Source: Lishizhenia tianjinensis
Lineage (GTDB): Bacteria > Bacteroidota > Bacteroidia > Flavobacteriales_D > Crocinitomicaceae
Assembly: GCF_900116425.1 (NCBI RefSeq)
Contig: NZ_FPAS01000003.1
Location: 62,001 to 126,000, forward strand
DNA length: 64,000 bases
Direction of reading: 5' to 3'
Shown here: positions 18,149 to 27,083 of the stretch, one piece after another
Numbering within the stretch: the stretch's first letter is position 1
How the letters are laid out: every line of letters starts with the position of its first letter
The notes under the pieces: generated by a model
What the model was told of the DNA's origin: nothing
The model's input: only the letters and a program-made list of their open reading frames with translations
Database searches by the model: none
Program-made: the position numbers and the translations under genes

Positions 18149-18592
18149 ATGCTTAAAGAATTCAAAAAATTTATTGCCAAGGGAAATGTATTAGAATTGG
18201 CTGTTGGTTTAATTATGGCTACTTACTTTGGAGCCATTGTAAAATCGTTGGTGAATGATATTATCATGCCTGCCGTTGGCTACCTAATTGGAGGAGTTGA
18301 CTTCAACAAATTAACATTGGTTATTGCCGAAGCTGTACCCGAAGTGGTGAATGAAGCTGGTGAGGTGGTAACACCCGCAGTTGCCGAAGTAGCAATCAAA
18401 TACGGGGTATTCATCAATACCATCATCGTATTTATTATTGTTGCTTTCTCTGTATTCTTAGTGGTAAAAGCCTACAACAACATGAAGGCTCGCATGGAAA
18501 AGAAAGAGGAAGAAGCACCTGCAGCTCCACCTGCACCCTCTAAAGAAGAAGTCTTATTGGGTGAAATTAGAGACTTGTTAAAAGAGAAATAA
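18149..18592 (+). CDS. mscL: Large-conductance mechanosensitive channel
   Basis: The 147-residue protein opens with the MscL amphipathic N-helix and first pore helix (FKKFIAKGNVLELAVGLIMA), continues into the IIMPAVGYLIGGVDF segment, has a periplasmic loop enlarged by a Val/Glu/Ala-rich stretch (VPEVVNEAGEVVTPAVAEVA, about residues 62-81), then a second helix (about 92-112) and a charged cytoplasmic helix with the LLGEIRDLLK bundle motif. It releases solutes under osmotic downshock. Confidence 0.95.
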   Translation: MLKEFKKFIAKGNVLELAVGLIMATYFGAIVKSLVNDIIMPAVGYLIGGVDFNKLTLVIAEAVPEVVNEAGEVVTPAVAEVAIKYGVFINTIIVFIIVAFSVFLVVKAYNNMKARMEKKEEEAPAAPPAPSKEEVLLGEIRDLLKEK

Positions 18593-18645
18593 AGACAGTA
18601 TTGAGTTTGAGTTTGGAGTGAAGAGATTTTTTACTTGGACTTAAC

Positions 18646-18677
18646 AAAAAGAGCGAACCAATCAGTTCGCTCTTTTT
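18646..18677. terminator. Hairpin terminator after mscL
   Basis: AAAAAGAGCGAAC (18646-18658), a six-base loop and GTTCGCTCTTTTT (18665-18677) form a 13 bp stem with a continuing T run. It also faces the converging gene at 18776-19162. Confidence 0.9.
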
Positions 18678-18775
18678 TTTTGCACTCTTTTGTTTAGTAT
18701 AATCTTCTGTAGTTATATAGTTCGCATAACGCAATCGTGCTGGAGCCGACGATACAATCTAGTTCCACAGTTTGC

Positions 18776-19162
18776 TTATGGAAGACTAAAATAAATACCC
18801 TTTACTCGTCTAAACCGAAATGTAAACCTAATAGAAAAATAATCGTAAGGATTACAAGGTGGTCTATCACTCCATTGATAGGTGTATTGCCCCAACACTT
18901 TATTATCTGGTTCACCTAATACTTGAATTAACTCTTTCTTTTTCAATCCACAAACCCCACTTTCGCAAGAGTATCGATGTACAAGTAAATAACATAAACT
19001 ATCCCTATTGGTTTTACATACACTTGTATCACTCCTCCACAATTCAAATTGTTCCACGAGTGAATCCAATTTTGTTTGCCCCTGAGTAAAGAGAGGTGAA
19101 AATAAAACTAAAAGAAACAATCCTTTCAGCCCTATCCACCTTTTCCTTATCCATTTATTCAT
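18776..19162 (-). CDS. Small secreted protein with BamE/SmpA-like segment
   Basis: The 128-residue product has a basic N-terminus, a signal peptide ending near FTQGQ (residues 25-29) and a body with the pattern LKKKELIQVLGEPDNKV, which resembles the first helix and turn of SmpA/OmlA (BamE-like) folds. Four to five cysteines lie in the mature part, perhaps disulphide-bonded. No close family is recognised, and the BamE-like fold is a weak inference. It stands alone between two terminators. Confidence 0.55.
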   Translation of the reverse strand: MNKWIRKRWIGLKGLFLLVLFSPLFTQGQTKLDSLVEQFELWRSDTSVCKTNRDSLCYLLVHRYSCESGVCGLKKKELIQVLGEPDNKVLGQYTYQWSDRPPCNPYDYFSIRFTFRFRRVKGIYFSLP

Positions 19163-19251
19163 GCTCTTTCTGTTTATTTTAAATCTACTTACTATTCTTT
19201 TATAAGTAACTATATGTATTTGGTTAATGGAATTCAGAGAAAATATTAGCT

Positions 19252-19284
19252 AAAAAAAAGAGCTAACATCTCTGCTAGCTCTTT
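19252..19284 (-). terminator. Hairpin terminator of ilvE
   Basis: AAAGAGCTA (19257-19265) pairs with TAGCTCTTT (19276-19284); on the minus strand the hairpin is followed by a T run (A run at 19252-19259 on the plus strand), directly downstream of ilvE. Confidence 0.8.
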
Positions 19285-19305
19285 CTATATCTTATAGTAC
19301 TTTAC

Positions 19306-20376
19306 TTACACGTTGAAAACCCAGTTGTTTTCATCGGCAATTTTACCAATTTTCAAATCATCTAAGTACTGGTGTACTTTATTAGAGAATTCTCTAGTTT
19401 CCACTGCTGGAAGTTCGAATTTCTCATCTCTAAATCCTATCATTTTAATTGGTGCGATAGTAGCGGCTGTACCTGCTCCAAAAGCTTCTTGTACTCTACC
19501 TTCTTTACACGCTGTAATGATTTCTTCAACCGTTACTTTACGCTCTTCTACTTTCATACCCCATTGTTGAGCTACCTCTACAACAGATCTTTTTGTTATT
19601 CCACGTAAGATAGTATCACTCTCTTCGCTTGGCGTAATCAATACGTCATCAATAACAAACATGATGTTCATTGTACCAGACTCCTCAATGTACTTGTGCT
19701 CTTTTGCATCTGTCCAAACCAACTGGTGGAAACCTTCTTTTTGTCCTAACATTGCAGGGTATAAAGAAGCTGCATAGTTACCAGCTGTTTTCGCTCTACC
19801 TACACCACCTTCTGCGGCTCTTGTGTAGTTCTCTTCAATTTTCACGTTCAACGGTTGCGCGTAGTACGCTCCTACTGGACAAGTGAAAATCATAAATTTA
19901 TAGGTGTCAGACGGCTTGATTCCGATGTAATCATCCATTGCAAATAAGAACGGACGAATGTACAAAGAGTATCCTTCTTTCTTTGGTACCCATGCCTCAT
20001 CGATTTCTACCAATTTAGCGACCAATTCAACAAATAACTCTGGAGAAAGCTCTGGCATGCACATTCTTTTGCACGACTCAGCAAATCTTTTCCCATTCAT
20101 TTCTGGTCTAAAGATAGAAACGCTTCCATCTTCCTTTCTGTATGCTTTTAATCCTTCAAAAATTGATTGTCCATAGTGGATTACAGAAGTTGCTGGGTGC
20201 ATTTTTAAATCTTGAAAAGGACGAATAACTGGGTCTTGCCATTTTCCGTCCGCGTAATCCATTTCTAACATGTGATCAGAGAAAACTTTTCCAAAAGGAA
20301 GGTTGTCCCAATCTACCGCGTTAATCTTAGATTCCGCTGTTTTTTCAACTTGAAAATTTATTGTTTTAGTGTTCAT
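19306..20376 (-). CDS. ilvE: Branched-chain amino acid aminotransferase
   Basis: The 356-residue fold-type IV PLP enzyme shows GQSIFEGLKAYR near the N-terminus, the PLP lysine in GRAKTAGNYAASLYPAM, EESGTMNIMFV and GTAATIAPI. It interconverts Leu, Ile and Val with their 2-oxo acids. The frame extends five codons further to a GTG at 20391, but ATG 20376 (MNTKTINFQVEK) is the natural start. The gene stands alone with its own terminator. Confidence 0.94.
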   Translation of the reverse strand: MNTKTINFQVEKTAESKINAVDWDNLPFGKVFSDHMLEMDYADGKWQDPVIRPFQDLKMHPATSVIHYGQSIFEGLKAYRKEDGSVSIFRPEMNGKRFAESCKRMCMPELSPELFVELVAKLVEIDEAWVPKKEGYSLYIRPFLFAMDDYIGIKPSDTYKFMIFTCPVGAYYAQPLNVKIEENYTRAAEGGVGRAKTAGNYAASLYPAMLGQKEGFHQLVWTDAKEHKYIEESGTMNIMFVIDDVLITPSEESDTILRGITKRSVVEVAQQWGMKVEERKVTVEEIITACKEGRVQEAFGAGTAATIAPIKMIGFRDEKFELPAVETREFSNKVHQYLDDLKIGKIADENNWVFNV

Positions 20377-20494
20377 ACCTTGTAATTTCACAGCGCGAAT
20401 ATACTCATTTTCTAACGATGCGTCAAGGTGAAAGTGACTAACGGCGACAAAACCGCTAGCCTTTTGTCTTTCAAAAACTTCGCTTACCTAGACT

Positions 20495-21097
20495 TTATGC
20501 ATTCTTCACTTTTTCCCAAGTTTCAAATAACTTGTCTTGAGAAGGTCTATCTGCTTCAATTTCTCGCAAGGGTTCGCATGGTTTTAAGGTATCCATACAT
20601 TCCTTAGGTAAGGCTTGATAAAGTGCTGTTCCCTTTGTTTTCCAGGCGATCATATCATCACTTACCTCTTTCACTTTCTTGGCAGGATTCCCCACCATCA
20701 AAGATCTTTTTTCTACGTGCGTTTTTGCAGGAACGAAAGCCAAAGCTCCAATAATACATTCTGCTTCAACAACCACATCGTCCATCAATACAGCATTCAT
20801 TCCTACCAAACAATTTTCTCCTACGGTGGCTCCGTGAATAATTGCTCCATGTCCAATGTGCGCTCCTTTCTTCAAAGTCATTGTTGTACCTGGAAACATG
20901 TGCAGAGTACAATTCTCTTGCACGTTACATCCGTCCTCAATTACAATTTGTCCCCAATCTCCACGTATAGCAGCTCCAGGACCTACATAAACATGTTCAC
21001 CTATGATTACATTTCCCGTTACCGTAGCATTGGGATGTATAAAACTTGAGGCTGCAATTACCGGTTTAAAACCATTAAATTCAAATATGTTGGCCAT
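20495..21097 (-). CDS. Gamma-carbonic-anhydrase-like hexapeptide protein (PaaY/YrdA type)
   Basis: The 200-residue protein is a left-handed beta helix of hexapeptide repeats with the three zinc-type histidines in the right places (LHMFPG, then HIGHGAIIHG). The overall size and the C-terminal helical tail (after VGNPAKKVKEVSDDMIAWK) resemble PaaY and CaiE more than the shorter YrdA. PaaY is a thioesterase of phenylacetate breakdown, but no paa genes are nearby, so the substrate stays open. A TACTTTTG -7 box lies about 25 bases upstream of ATG 21097. Confidence 0.8.
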   Translation of the reverse strand: MANIFEFNGFKPVIAASSFIHPNATVTGNVIIGEHVYVGPGAAIRGDWGQIVIEDGCNVQENCTLHMFPGTTMTLKKGAHIGHGAIIHGATVGENCLVGMNAVLMDDVVVEAECIIGALAFVPAKTHVEKRSLMVGNPAKKVKEVSDDMIAWKTKGTALYQALPKECMDTLKPCEPLREIEADRPSQDKLFETWEKVKNA

Positions 21098-21241
21098 TGT
21101 ATTTTTTTGTTCAAAAGTATAAAAGTTCGTCGTTCCTTTTACTTTTAATCAAAAGCAAGAGAAAATTGGTCTAATTCTTAACCCAATAGCGATTTTTTTC
21201 GTTATATTTAGTAAGAGCTATTCTAGGAGAGAAAACAAAGC

Positions 21242-21796
21242 ATGTCAAAAGAAATTAATCACCCGTATTGTAGGTTTGTACAAGATCTTAACAAAGACAA
21301 TTTACACAAGCAATACCACGATTTCAGATATGGTTTTCGCATCACAGATGACAACGAATTATTTGGACGTTTGCTTCTAGAAATAAATCAAGCAGGCTTG
21401 AGTTGGGACATCATCTTAAAAAAGGAAGTCAACTTCAGAAAAGCCTTTGACAATTTTGACGTAAGTAAAATAGCCGCATATACACCTGAGAAGGTGGAAG
21501 AATTGTTGAATAACAAAGGAATTATTCGCAATAAACTAAAAGTAAATGCAGCCTTGCACAACGCCCAACGCGTTTTGGAAATACAAGATGAGTTTGGGAG
21601 TTTTTACAACTGGTTAAGCTTACATGAAGAACAAGAACTAACAAAACAAGCGTGGACGAAGTTGTTTAAAGGCAATTTCAAATTCACGGGAGGAGAAATA
21701 GTCGGAGAATTTTTAATGAGTACGGGTTTTATGCCTGGAGCTCATGATGAAAACTGCGAAATATACTCCAGAATAAACAACACTCTATATGAATAA
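21242..21796 (+). CDS. tag: DNA-3-methyladenine glycosylase I
   Basis: The 184-residue protein aligns with Tag: YCRF...YHDFRYG at the N-terminus (Cys and His zinc ligands), the catalytic-pocket region EINQAGLSWDIILKKEVNFR, the GIIRNKLKVNAALHNAQ helix-hairpin stretch, and AHDENC at the C-terminus supplying the second His/Cys pair. It excises 3-methyladenine from alkylated DNA. The final part of the gene overlaps the start of the next by eight bases, so the two are coupled. Confidence 0.92.
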   Translation: MSKEINHPYCRFVQDLNKDNLHKQYHDFRYGFRITDDNELFGRLLLEINQAGLSWDIILKKEVNFRKAFDNFDVSKIAAYTPEKVEELLNNKGIIRNKLKVNAALHNAQRVLEIQDEFGSFYNWLSLHEEQELTKQAWTKLFKGNFKFTGGEIVGEFLMSTGFMPGAHDENCEIYSRINNTLYE

Positions 21797-22466
21797 GATA
21801 CTCATCATACTTACTAGCTTCTTACTGAGCTTTGGGGGATATGCCCAATACAGTTTGATTGCTGGAGGGGGACCAGACTTAGGTTTGGGAACCGCTATTA
21901 AGGGAAGAACAACTTTAAATTTCGGATTGGAATTACCAGAATCTGAATGGCATACGATGCGCATTAATGCGACTTACTTTATGCCCCTTACGGATATTCA
22001 ACGCGGAAATATGGTGGCCGAATTGCGTCCTGAATTTACGGGGCAAGGTAATTCTGTGATTTCTGTTCCGGTTACCGAAAGTATACGTCAATTTGCACTT
22101 TCCTATGGTAGAAGAAATTTCGCCTTTAACACCTATGATGATGGTTTGGCTTTCTACTTTGGTTCTAACACAACCTTGGGTATGATATCAGACATTATAG
22201 AATTAGGAGAATACGATACAGAAAAGTACTATTTCCCAAATGGAGATGTTGATCCGGGGAAACACTATTTTAGATCTTTTTACTTTGGAATTGGTATGGT
22301 GGCCGGACTTAAATACCAGCTTCCTGCTGAATGGAGAAGTGCATTAACACTTGAGTTATTGGGTGACTACAACATCATGATTTACGACAGAGCAAATGTT
22401 TACGGAACGTACATTTCTCCTCTAAACTTCGGTTTAAAACTAGGCTATAGAGTGGATATTTTCTAA
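21789..22466 (+). CDS. Secreted outer-membrane-like hypothetical protein
   Basis: The 225-residue protein has a signal peptide (MNKILIILTSFLLSFGGYAQ) and a mature part of alternating beta strands ending in a terminal aromatic residue (GYRVDIF), the classic C-terminal strand of an outer-membrane barrel. I recognise no family. Its start overlaps the tag stop by eight bases, and its 3' end overlaps the converging kinase gene by 27 bases. Confidence 0.6.
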   Translation: MNKILIILTSFLLSFGGYAQYSLIAGGGPDLGLGTAIKGRTTLNFGLELPESEWHTMRINATYFMPLTDIQRGNMVAELRPEFTGQGNSVISVPVTESIRQFALSYGRRNFAFNTYDDGLAFYFGSNTTLGMISDIIELGEYDTEKYYFPNGDVDPGKHYFRSFYFGIGMVAGLKYQLPAEWRSALTLELLGDYNIMIYDRANVYGTYISPLNFGLKLGYRVDIF

Positions 22467-23306
22467 ATCTTTTCGCATTTCTCCCAAGTTCTGGTAGCGT
22501 TTTAAAATACCCTTCAAAAGGACCTTACCTTGTTGCTCTCGTGTGTATTGATTCGGCGGTTTGGCGAAGGATTCTTTTGCGGTTAGCTTATTTAAAAGAC
22601 CTTGATACTTTCTCCATTTTCTCGATAAGGTAGGCAAAGGTAGATTCAATTGTAAATTAATACTTTGTACTGGATTGGGATGCAAAAAAGGCAACTCTTC
22701 CTCCATAAGTTCATACATCAGTATACCCAAAGCATAATAATCTGTTTGAGGAACAAAAAGCTCTGGCACATTCAATACCAACTCCGGAGCTGCATGTCCA
22801 AATGGATAATAACTTTTCCGTTTCGTTGAGGAATTTTCCATATACCTCCAAGCCAAACCAAAATCTATAAGCTTCACCTCAAAGGCATTGATATCTCCAG
22901 AGATAATTATGTTAGAAGGTTTAATATCCAAATGAAGTAAATGTTGATTATGGACTTCATCCAAAAGTTTTGAAAAGGAAAATAAAAATTGAGGTAGAAA
23001 CTTTTTACGTTCTCTTCGTTTCAACTTCTTGTAAAAACTCAACAAGTTCTCGCCTTCAAAGAATTCTTTTAACAAGTAAAATTTACCTTCTTCTTCCCAA
23101 TGTTTAAGGCTACTTTGTAAAGATGAAGAAGCAAAGGTGAATAGCCTTTCATTCTTCAGCACATTAACCGCCTTTTCATCCTTTAAACTTGCAATTTTTA
23201 ATATGTGATGACAACCCGTTTGAATATCTTCAACCACATGCGTTGCAGAAAATTTTCTTTTGTTTTGAGAAATTTCTGTATCGAGAAATTTATATGCTGA
23301 AAGCAC
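22440..23306 (-). CDS. Eukaryotic-like Ser/Thr protein kinase
   Basis: The 288-residue cytoplasmic protein has the essential kinase residues: ATP-anchoring Lys37 (HHILKIAS), a candidate helix-C Glu53, the catalytic loop HLDIKPSN (Asp127; HLD replaces the usual HRD) and the DFG motif at 148-150. An APE-like turn (AAPELVL) follows. The glycine-rich loop is weak. There is no transmembrane or sensor domain. The start is GTG 23306, four bases after the TonB receptor stop, so the kinase is the last gene of the iron-type operon. Its substrate is unknown. Confidence 0.85.
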   Translation of the reverse strand: MLSAYKFLDTEISQNKRKFSATHVVEDIQTGCHHILKIASLKDEKAVNVLKNERLFTFASSSLQSSLKHWEEEGKFYLLKEFFEGENLLSFYKKLKRRERKKFLPQFLFSFSKLLDEVHNQHLLHLDIKPSNIIISGDINAFEVKLIDFGLAWRYMENSSTKRKSYYPFGHAAPELVLNVPELFVPQTDYYALGILMYELMEEELPFLHPNPVQSINLQLNLPLPTLSRKWRKYQGLLNKLTAKESFAKPPNQYTREQQGKVLLKGILKRYQNLGEMRKDLENIHSIA

Positions 23307-23310
23307 CTTC

Positions 23311-25716
23311 TTACTTTTTAGATTGCAAATGAATTTGCAGGGTAAGGTACAAACTTCTTCCGTTAGATGGAATTATTCCTGGACCGGGATAAGCTGTTGC
23401 TCTACGCGTAAAATATTTAGCGTCGAAAACATTGTTTATACCAGCTTCTATTTGGAAAGTTTTGTTCCATTCATACTTTGCAGAAAAATCACACACAAAA
23501 TAAGAAGGGATAACTCCGTACAAGGCATCTCCAGAAGGATTTACAGAGTTCGAAGCATCACTAAATTGGTCAGAAGTATAGCTTCCTTGGAATTGTAAAG
23601 ACAATTTTTCTGTTTTGTATTTCAATCCAGAACGCACAATGAAAGGTGCCACATACTCTACCCTATTTCCGATTAAACTCGGCTCTTTCGAAGTTATATA
23701 ACGCGCATCTATATAAGCCACATTAGCAAACACCCTCAAGGCTTTTTTCTGCTTGCGGTTGAATATTTTCAACACATCCAATTCTGCAACCGCCTCTATT
23801 CCCATGTTTCTGGCATTACCAATGTTGGTTCTTTGACGTTTCAATCCATCTGGTGCTAATCCAATTTTATCTCCATAGAAAATGTAGAAAGCTCCTGCAT
23901 CTATGAAGAAGAAATTATCTATCATACCCTTATAACCCAACTCAAAAGTCGCCCCATATTCATCTTGAATATTCGTATCTATCGTTAAGTTAGGGTTGTT
24001 AATTCGTATGTCGTTGAAGTTAATGGCTCTATAATTCTGACTCACGTTTCCGTAAATTTTCGCTCCATTTTTCAAACTATAGCTCGCTCCTGCTCCACCT
24101 AAAAAGACATTACGCGTTGTTGATCTACTATCACTAATTTGAAAACGGTCTATGGTATCTCCCAATAAAGGGTGAAGGTTGTATTGGTAATAATATCCCT
24201 CTGTTCCACTCTTAATATGTTCATACCTCACCCCCGCATTAATGGTCCACTTTTTAATCAACACCACTTGATCTATAAACAGCGACATGTTTCTCGAAGG
24301 GAAAGAGAAGTTCGAATTATCTACATCATCAGGCGTATTGAAACGGAAATCTGCATCATCTCCAGCTGAAGCCAAACCTTCTTTTGAAACAGTATGTCCT
24401 TCATAAGCTCTGGCTCCAAACAGCAATGCACCATTGATATCTGTTGCTTTAATTTTCGCATCATACTTGCGCATTAAACGTGCTTCTGTACCGTAATTTT
24501 TAAAGTCACCATAAATAAGCTTACGGAAACCACCAATATCGGCTTGATTAATTTTCCCTAAAAAACCAAGAGACTCTCGCGTTGACTTCATACCAAAAGC
24601 TCTTACGTTCAAATGGGTCTTTTTGCTTATTTCATAATCGAAATGCGTGGCCAATAAATTCCAATCTACAGCAAACCAGTTTCTATCTCTTATACTTTGT
24701 CTGGAATCTTCATTAAATTGTTGATCGGTTAAACCACCCGACTGCTGCGTGAGGTAATTCATTTTGGTGTACTCCAATTTCCAATCTATATTCTCTGTGA
24801 ACTTATAACCAATTTGTGCAAAAGCTTGGTGTTGGTAAAATCCTCCATTTGGTCGGTAACCATTTCCTCTTTTATATTGATGATAGGCTTGATAATAAAA
24901 TCGCTTTTTACCGCCACTAACTCTATTGTAGGTTCCTAAGTATCCAAAACTCCCCCCTGTGGTTCTTGAAGTAAAATCTATGAGTCGATCTGTATTGGCA
25001 TCCTTTAATACAAAATTCAACAATCCTCCGAACTGTGTACCGAATTGTAAAGCTGCAGAACCTCTTGTAATTTGAATTTCTTTCAAGGCTTCAACAGGTG
25101 GTGTATAATAACTTTCAGGATAACCTAAGGCATCTGCACTAATATCATATCCATTCTGACGCGTATTAAAATTAGCGGTACGGTTAGGACTCAATCCTCT
25201 ACCTCCTACTCCAACTTGAATACCTGCTCCGTCACTTTCCCAAATATTCAATCCTGGAACTTTAGCGTATAACTCTCTTGGGTTACCCGTAGATTTTGCC
25301 CCTGAAAGATTTTTCAAAGGAATGAACTCCGACTTACCGTAGTGGATTCTTGAACTTGTAATTACAGGTGGAATACCTATATCAAAATCTTCATACTTAT
25401 CTCTAATGATGTCTACATCATCCATTACCAGTACAAGATTTCTAATTTTATATTGTTTAGCTGTAAAATCGGTGACTACAAAAAGTAAAGTATCATAGTC
25501 CGTAGCTGTTATTCTAATACTGTCTTGCAACTGAGCTTTTAGAGCAAATCCTCCAGCAATATCCACACGTGCTTTTGCACCTGAAGACAAATTGGTAACG
25601 ATGGTAGAAATAACTACCTCCTGATTTTTAGCATCCACAACATTTCCCTTCAATACCTCTTGGGCATGTAGAAAGGGAATACCAAACGCTAATATGATCG
25701 TTACTAATATTTTCAC
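23311..25716 (-). CDS. TonB-dependent outer-membrane receptor (FecA-like)
   Basis: The 801-residue protein begins with a signal peptide (to about HAQ, residue 19), then a carboxypeptidase-like regulatory domain (about 20-95), a plug domain (about 125-230, LKNLSGAKSTGNPRELYAKV, GVGGRGLSPNRTANF) and a barrel to the C-terminus. It imports a chelate across the outer membrane using TonB energy. Iron is the likely cargo because an imelysin and a DUF4856 lipoprotein are in the same operon. The start is GTG 25716, overlapping the HTTM stop as GTGA, a sign of translational coupling. Confidence 0.9.
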   Translation of the reverse strand: MKILVTIILAFGIPFLHAQEVLKGNVVDAKNQEVVISTIVTNLSSGAKARVDIAGGFALKAQLQDSIRITATDYDTLLFVVTDFTAKQYKIRNLVLVMDDVDIIRDKYEDFDIGIPPVITSSRIHYGKSEFIPLKNLSGAKSTGNPRELYAKVPGLNIWESDGAGIQVGVGGRGLSPNRTANFNTRQNGYDISADALGYPESYYTPPVEALKEIQITRGSAALQFGTQFGGLLNFVLKDANTDRLIDFTSRTTGGSFGYLGTYNRVSGGKKRFYYQAYHQYKRGNGYRPNGGFYQHQAFAQIGYKFTENIDWKLEYTKMNYLTQQSGGLTDQQFNEDSRQSIRDRNWFAVDWNLLATHFDYEISKKTHLNVRAFGMKSTRESLGFLGKINQADIGGFRKLIYGDFKNYGTEARLMRKYDAKIKATDINGALLFGARAYEGHTVSKEGLASAGDDADFRFNTPDDVDNSNFSFPSRNMSLFIDQVVLIKKWTINAGVRYEHIKSGTEGYYYQYNLHPLLGDTIDRFQISDSRSTTRNVFLGGAGASYSLKNGAKIYGNVSQNYRAINFNDIRINNPNLTIDTNIQDEYGATFELGYKGMIDNFFFIDAGAFYIFYGDKIGLAPDGLKRQRTNIGNARNMGIEAVAELDVLKIFNRKQKKALRVFANVAYIDARYITSKEPSLIGNRVEYVAPFIVRSGLKYKTEKLSLQFQGSYTSDQFSDASNSVNPSGDALYGVIPSYFVCDFSAKYEWNKTFQIEAGINNVFDAKYFTRRATAYPGPGIIPSNGRSLYLTLQIHLQSKK

Positions 25717-27083
25717 GGCTTAAACTCTTCTATAAAGGTTCTGTGTTTTAAATCGTATTTCAGGTCTGCAAAATTATACTTTTTAGAAACAAATTGTTGG
25801 TTTAACCTACCATTTAAAGAAACTTTGACATCTGCGCGAACAATAGGGTCTACCAAATGCACTTGATGTTGTCCATAAACCAAAAGAGTATCTTTAAATT
25901 GATCGTATAAATGATGACCATATTGGATCAAAAAATCGGCTTGTGTGGCCATTTGTTTTTCCTGACTTTCCGTAAGGTAATCGGAATTATCAATTTCAAT
26001 TTGCTTCCCTGTATTTCTATCCTCTATGTAAAAAGTGGCCAAACCTTCTTTATGCATCAGCATTACGCGCCAAGAAAAGCGAAAGCCCTCCTCGTTCCAA
26101 AATAGATTTCCTGGGTAGAGTAAATATCTAAAAGGCAAAAGCAATTGAACCACAACAAATACAAGAATGAAATACTTATATAGCTGATTCACTTTGGTTA
26201 CAACCATACCTTTTTGTGTTTTCACCTTTAACCAAGCTTCTAACTTTTGCAACAGTTTTAAATGAAAACTAGCTGGAAAGAAAATCAAGGTTGAGCATAT
26301 CATCACCCATGGAAAAACGCCTATGGGGAATAACAACCAGGTAATGATATGGAAACTGATTACAAAGAAATAAGCATAAGGTCTGGTTTTCTTCCCCAAT
26401 AATAAGAAGGGAATGGTGGTATCGTAAATCAAACCAAAATAAGCAAAGAAATACGCTACGTAATCGTTGGCCAATATGCCACCTATCAAAGGCAAGTGAT
26501 GAAATTTATCCAACCACAATTTTAAAGGTTGAGCCAACACCAACCAATCATATTCTATTTTAGCAATTCCAGCAAAAAAGTAAACCAAGCCCAATAGAAA
26601 GCAAATGATGTTTCTATAAATGGCTGGAACTTCGTCCCATTGCTGAAGCTTGAAAATTTTCAGATCTAAAGAAAACCTGCGGTGAGCAGGAATGAAAATG
26701 AGTAAGAGTAGCATCAAACTCACAAAGTAATAATGGTTAAGGTAATAGGTTTTATCGATGAGTTCTATGTACGAAAAACTCAAAAAAAGTAAAGTTGCAT
26801 TGATGCGATAAAAAGCTCCAAGGATCATACCTATAGATGCTATTATCATAAGAATGAAGGGAAGATACATCCAATTCCCCGGAAGTTTCTCTACCCAATC
26901 GAATCCTAAATAAGTGAAATGAAAGTCGGGCAATATATAATTATCGAATACCCATCCTTTCGAAAGGAAACGCACCGCCCCAAAAAGCATGAGTGCACCA
27001 AAAATTATTCTAAACACCACAAGAGGGGCAATACTTACCCCTCTATACATTAATGTATGTGATATTTTATTAATCCCCGTCAT
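25713..27083 (-). CDS. HTTM-domain membrane protein (vitamin K gamma-carboxylase homologue)
   Basis: The 456-residue protein has an N-terminal multi-helix HTTM domain (about residues 15-290) and a C-terminal soluble domain. Two HTTM hallmarks are plain: ELIDKTYYLNHYYF, where Lys111 lines up with the catalytic Lys218 of human gamma-glutamyl carboxylase (LLDKTSWNNHSY there), and YFFAGIAKIEYDWL, matching the YFIAGVKKLDADWV type segment. The family uses reduced quinone, oxygen and CO2 to modify Glu residues in the animal enzyme; bacterial members are mostly uncharacterised. It overlaps imelysin by 14 bases and the TonB receptor by 4. Confidence 0.85.
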   Translation of the reverse strand: MTGINKISHTLMYRGVSIAPLVVFRIIFGALMLFGAVRFLSKGWVFDNYILPDFHFTYLGFDWVEKLPGNWMYLPFILMIIASIGMILGAFYRINATLLFLSFSYIELIDKTYYLNHYYFVSLMLLLLIFIPAHRRFSLDLKIFKLQQWDEVPAIYRNIICFLLGLVYFFAGIAKIEYDWLVLAQPLKLWLDKFHHLPLIGGILANDYVAYFFAYFGLIYDTTIPFLLLGKKTRPYAYFFVISFHIITWLLFPIGVFPWVMICSTLIFFPASFHLKLLQKLEAWLKVKTQKGMVVTKVNQLYKYFILVFVVVQLLLPFRYLLYPGNLFWNEEGFRFSWRVMLMHKEGLATFYIEDRNTGKQIEIDNSDYLTESQEKQMATQADFLIQYGHHLYDQFKDTLLVYGQHQVHLVDPIVRADVKVSLNGRLNQQFVSKKYNFADLKYDLKHRTFIEEFKP

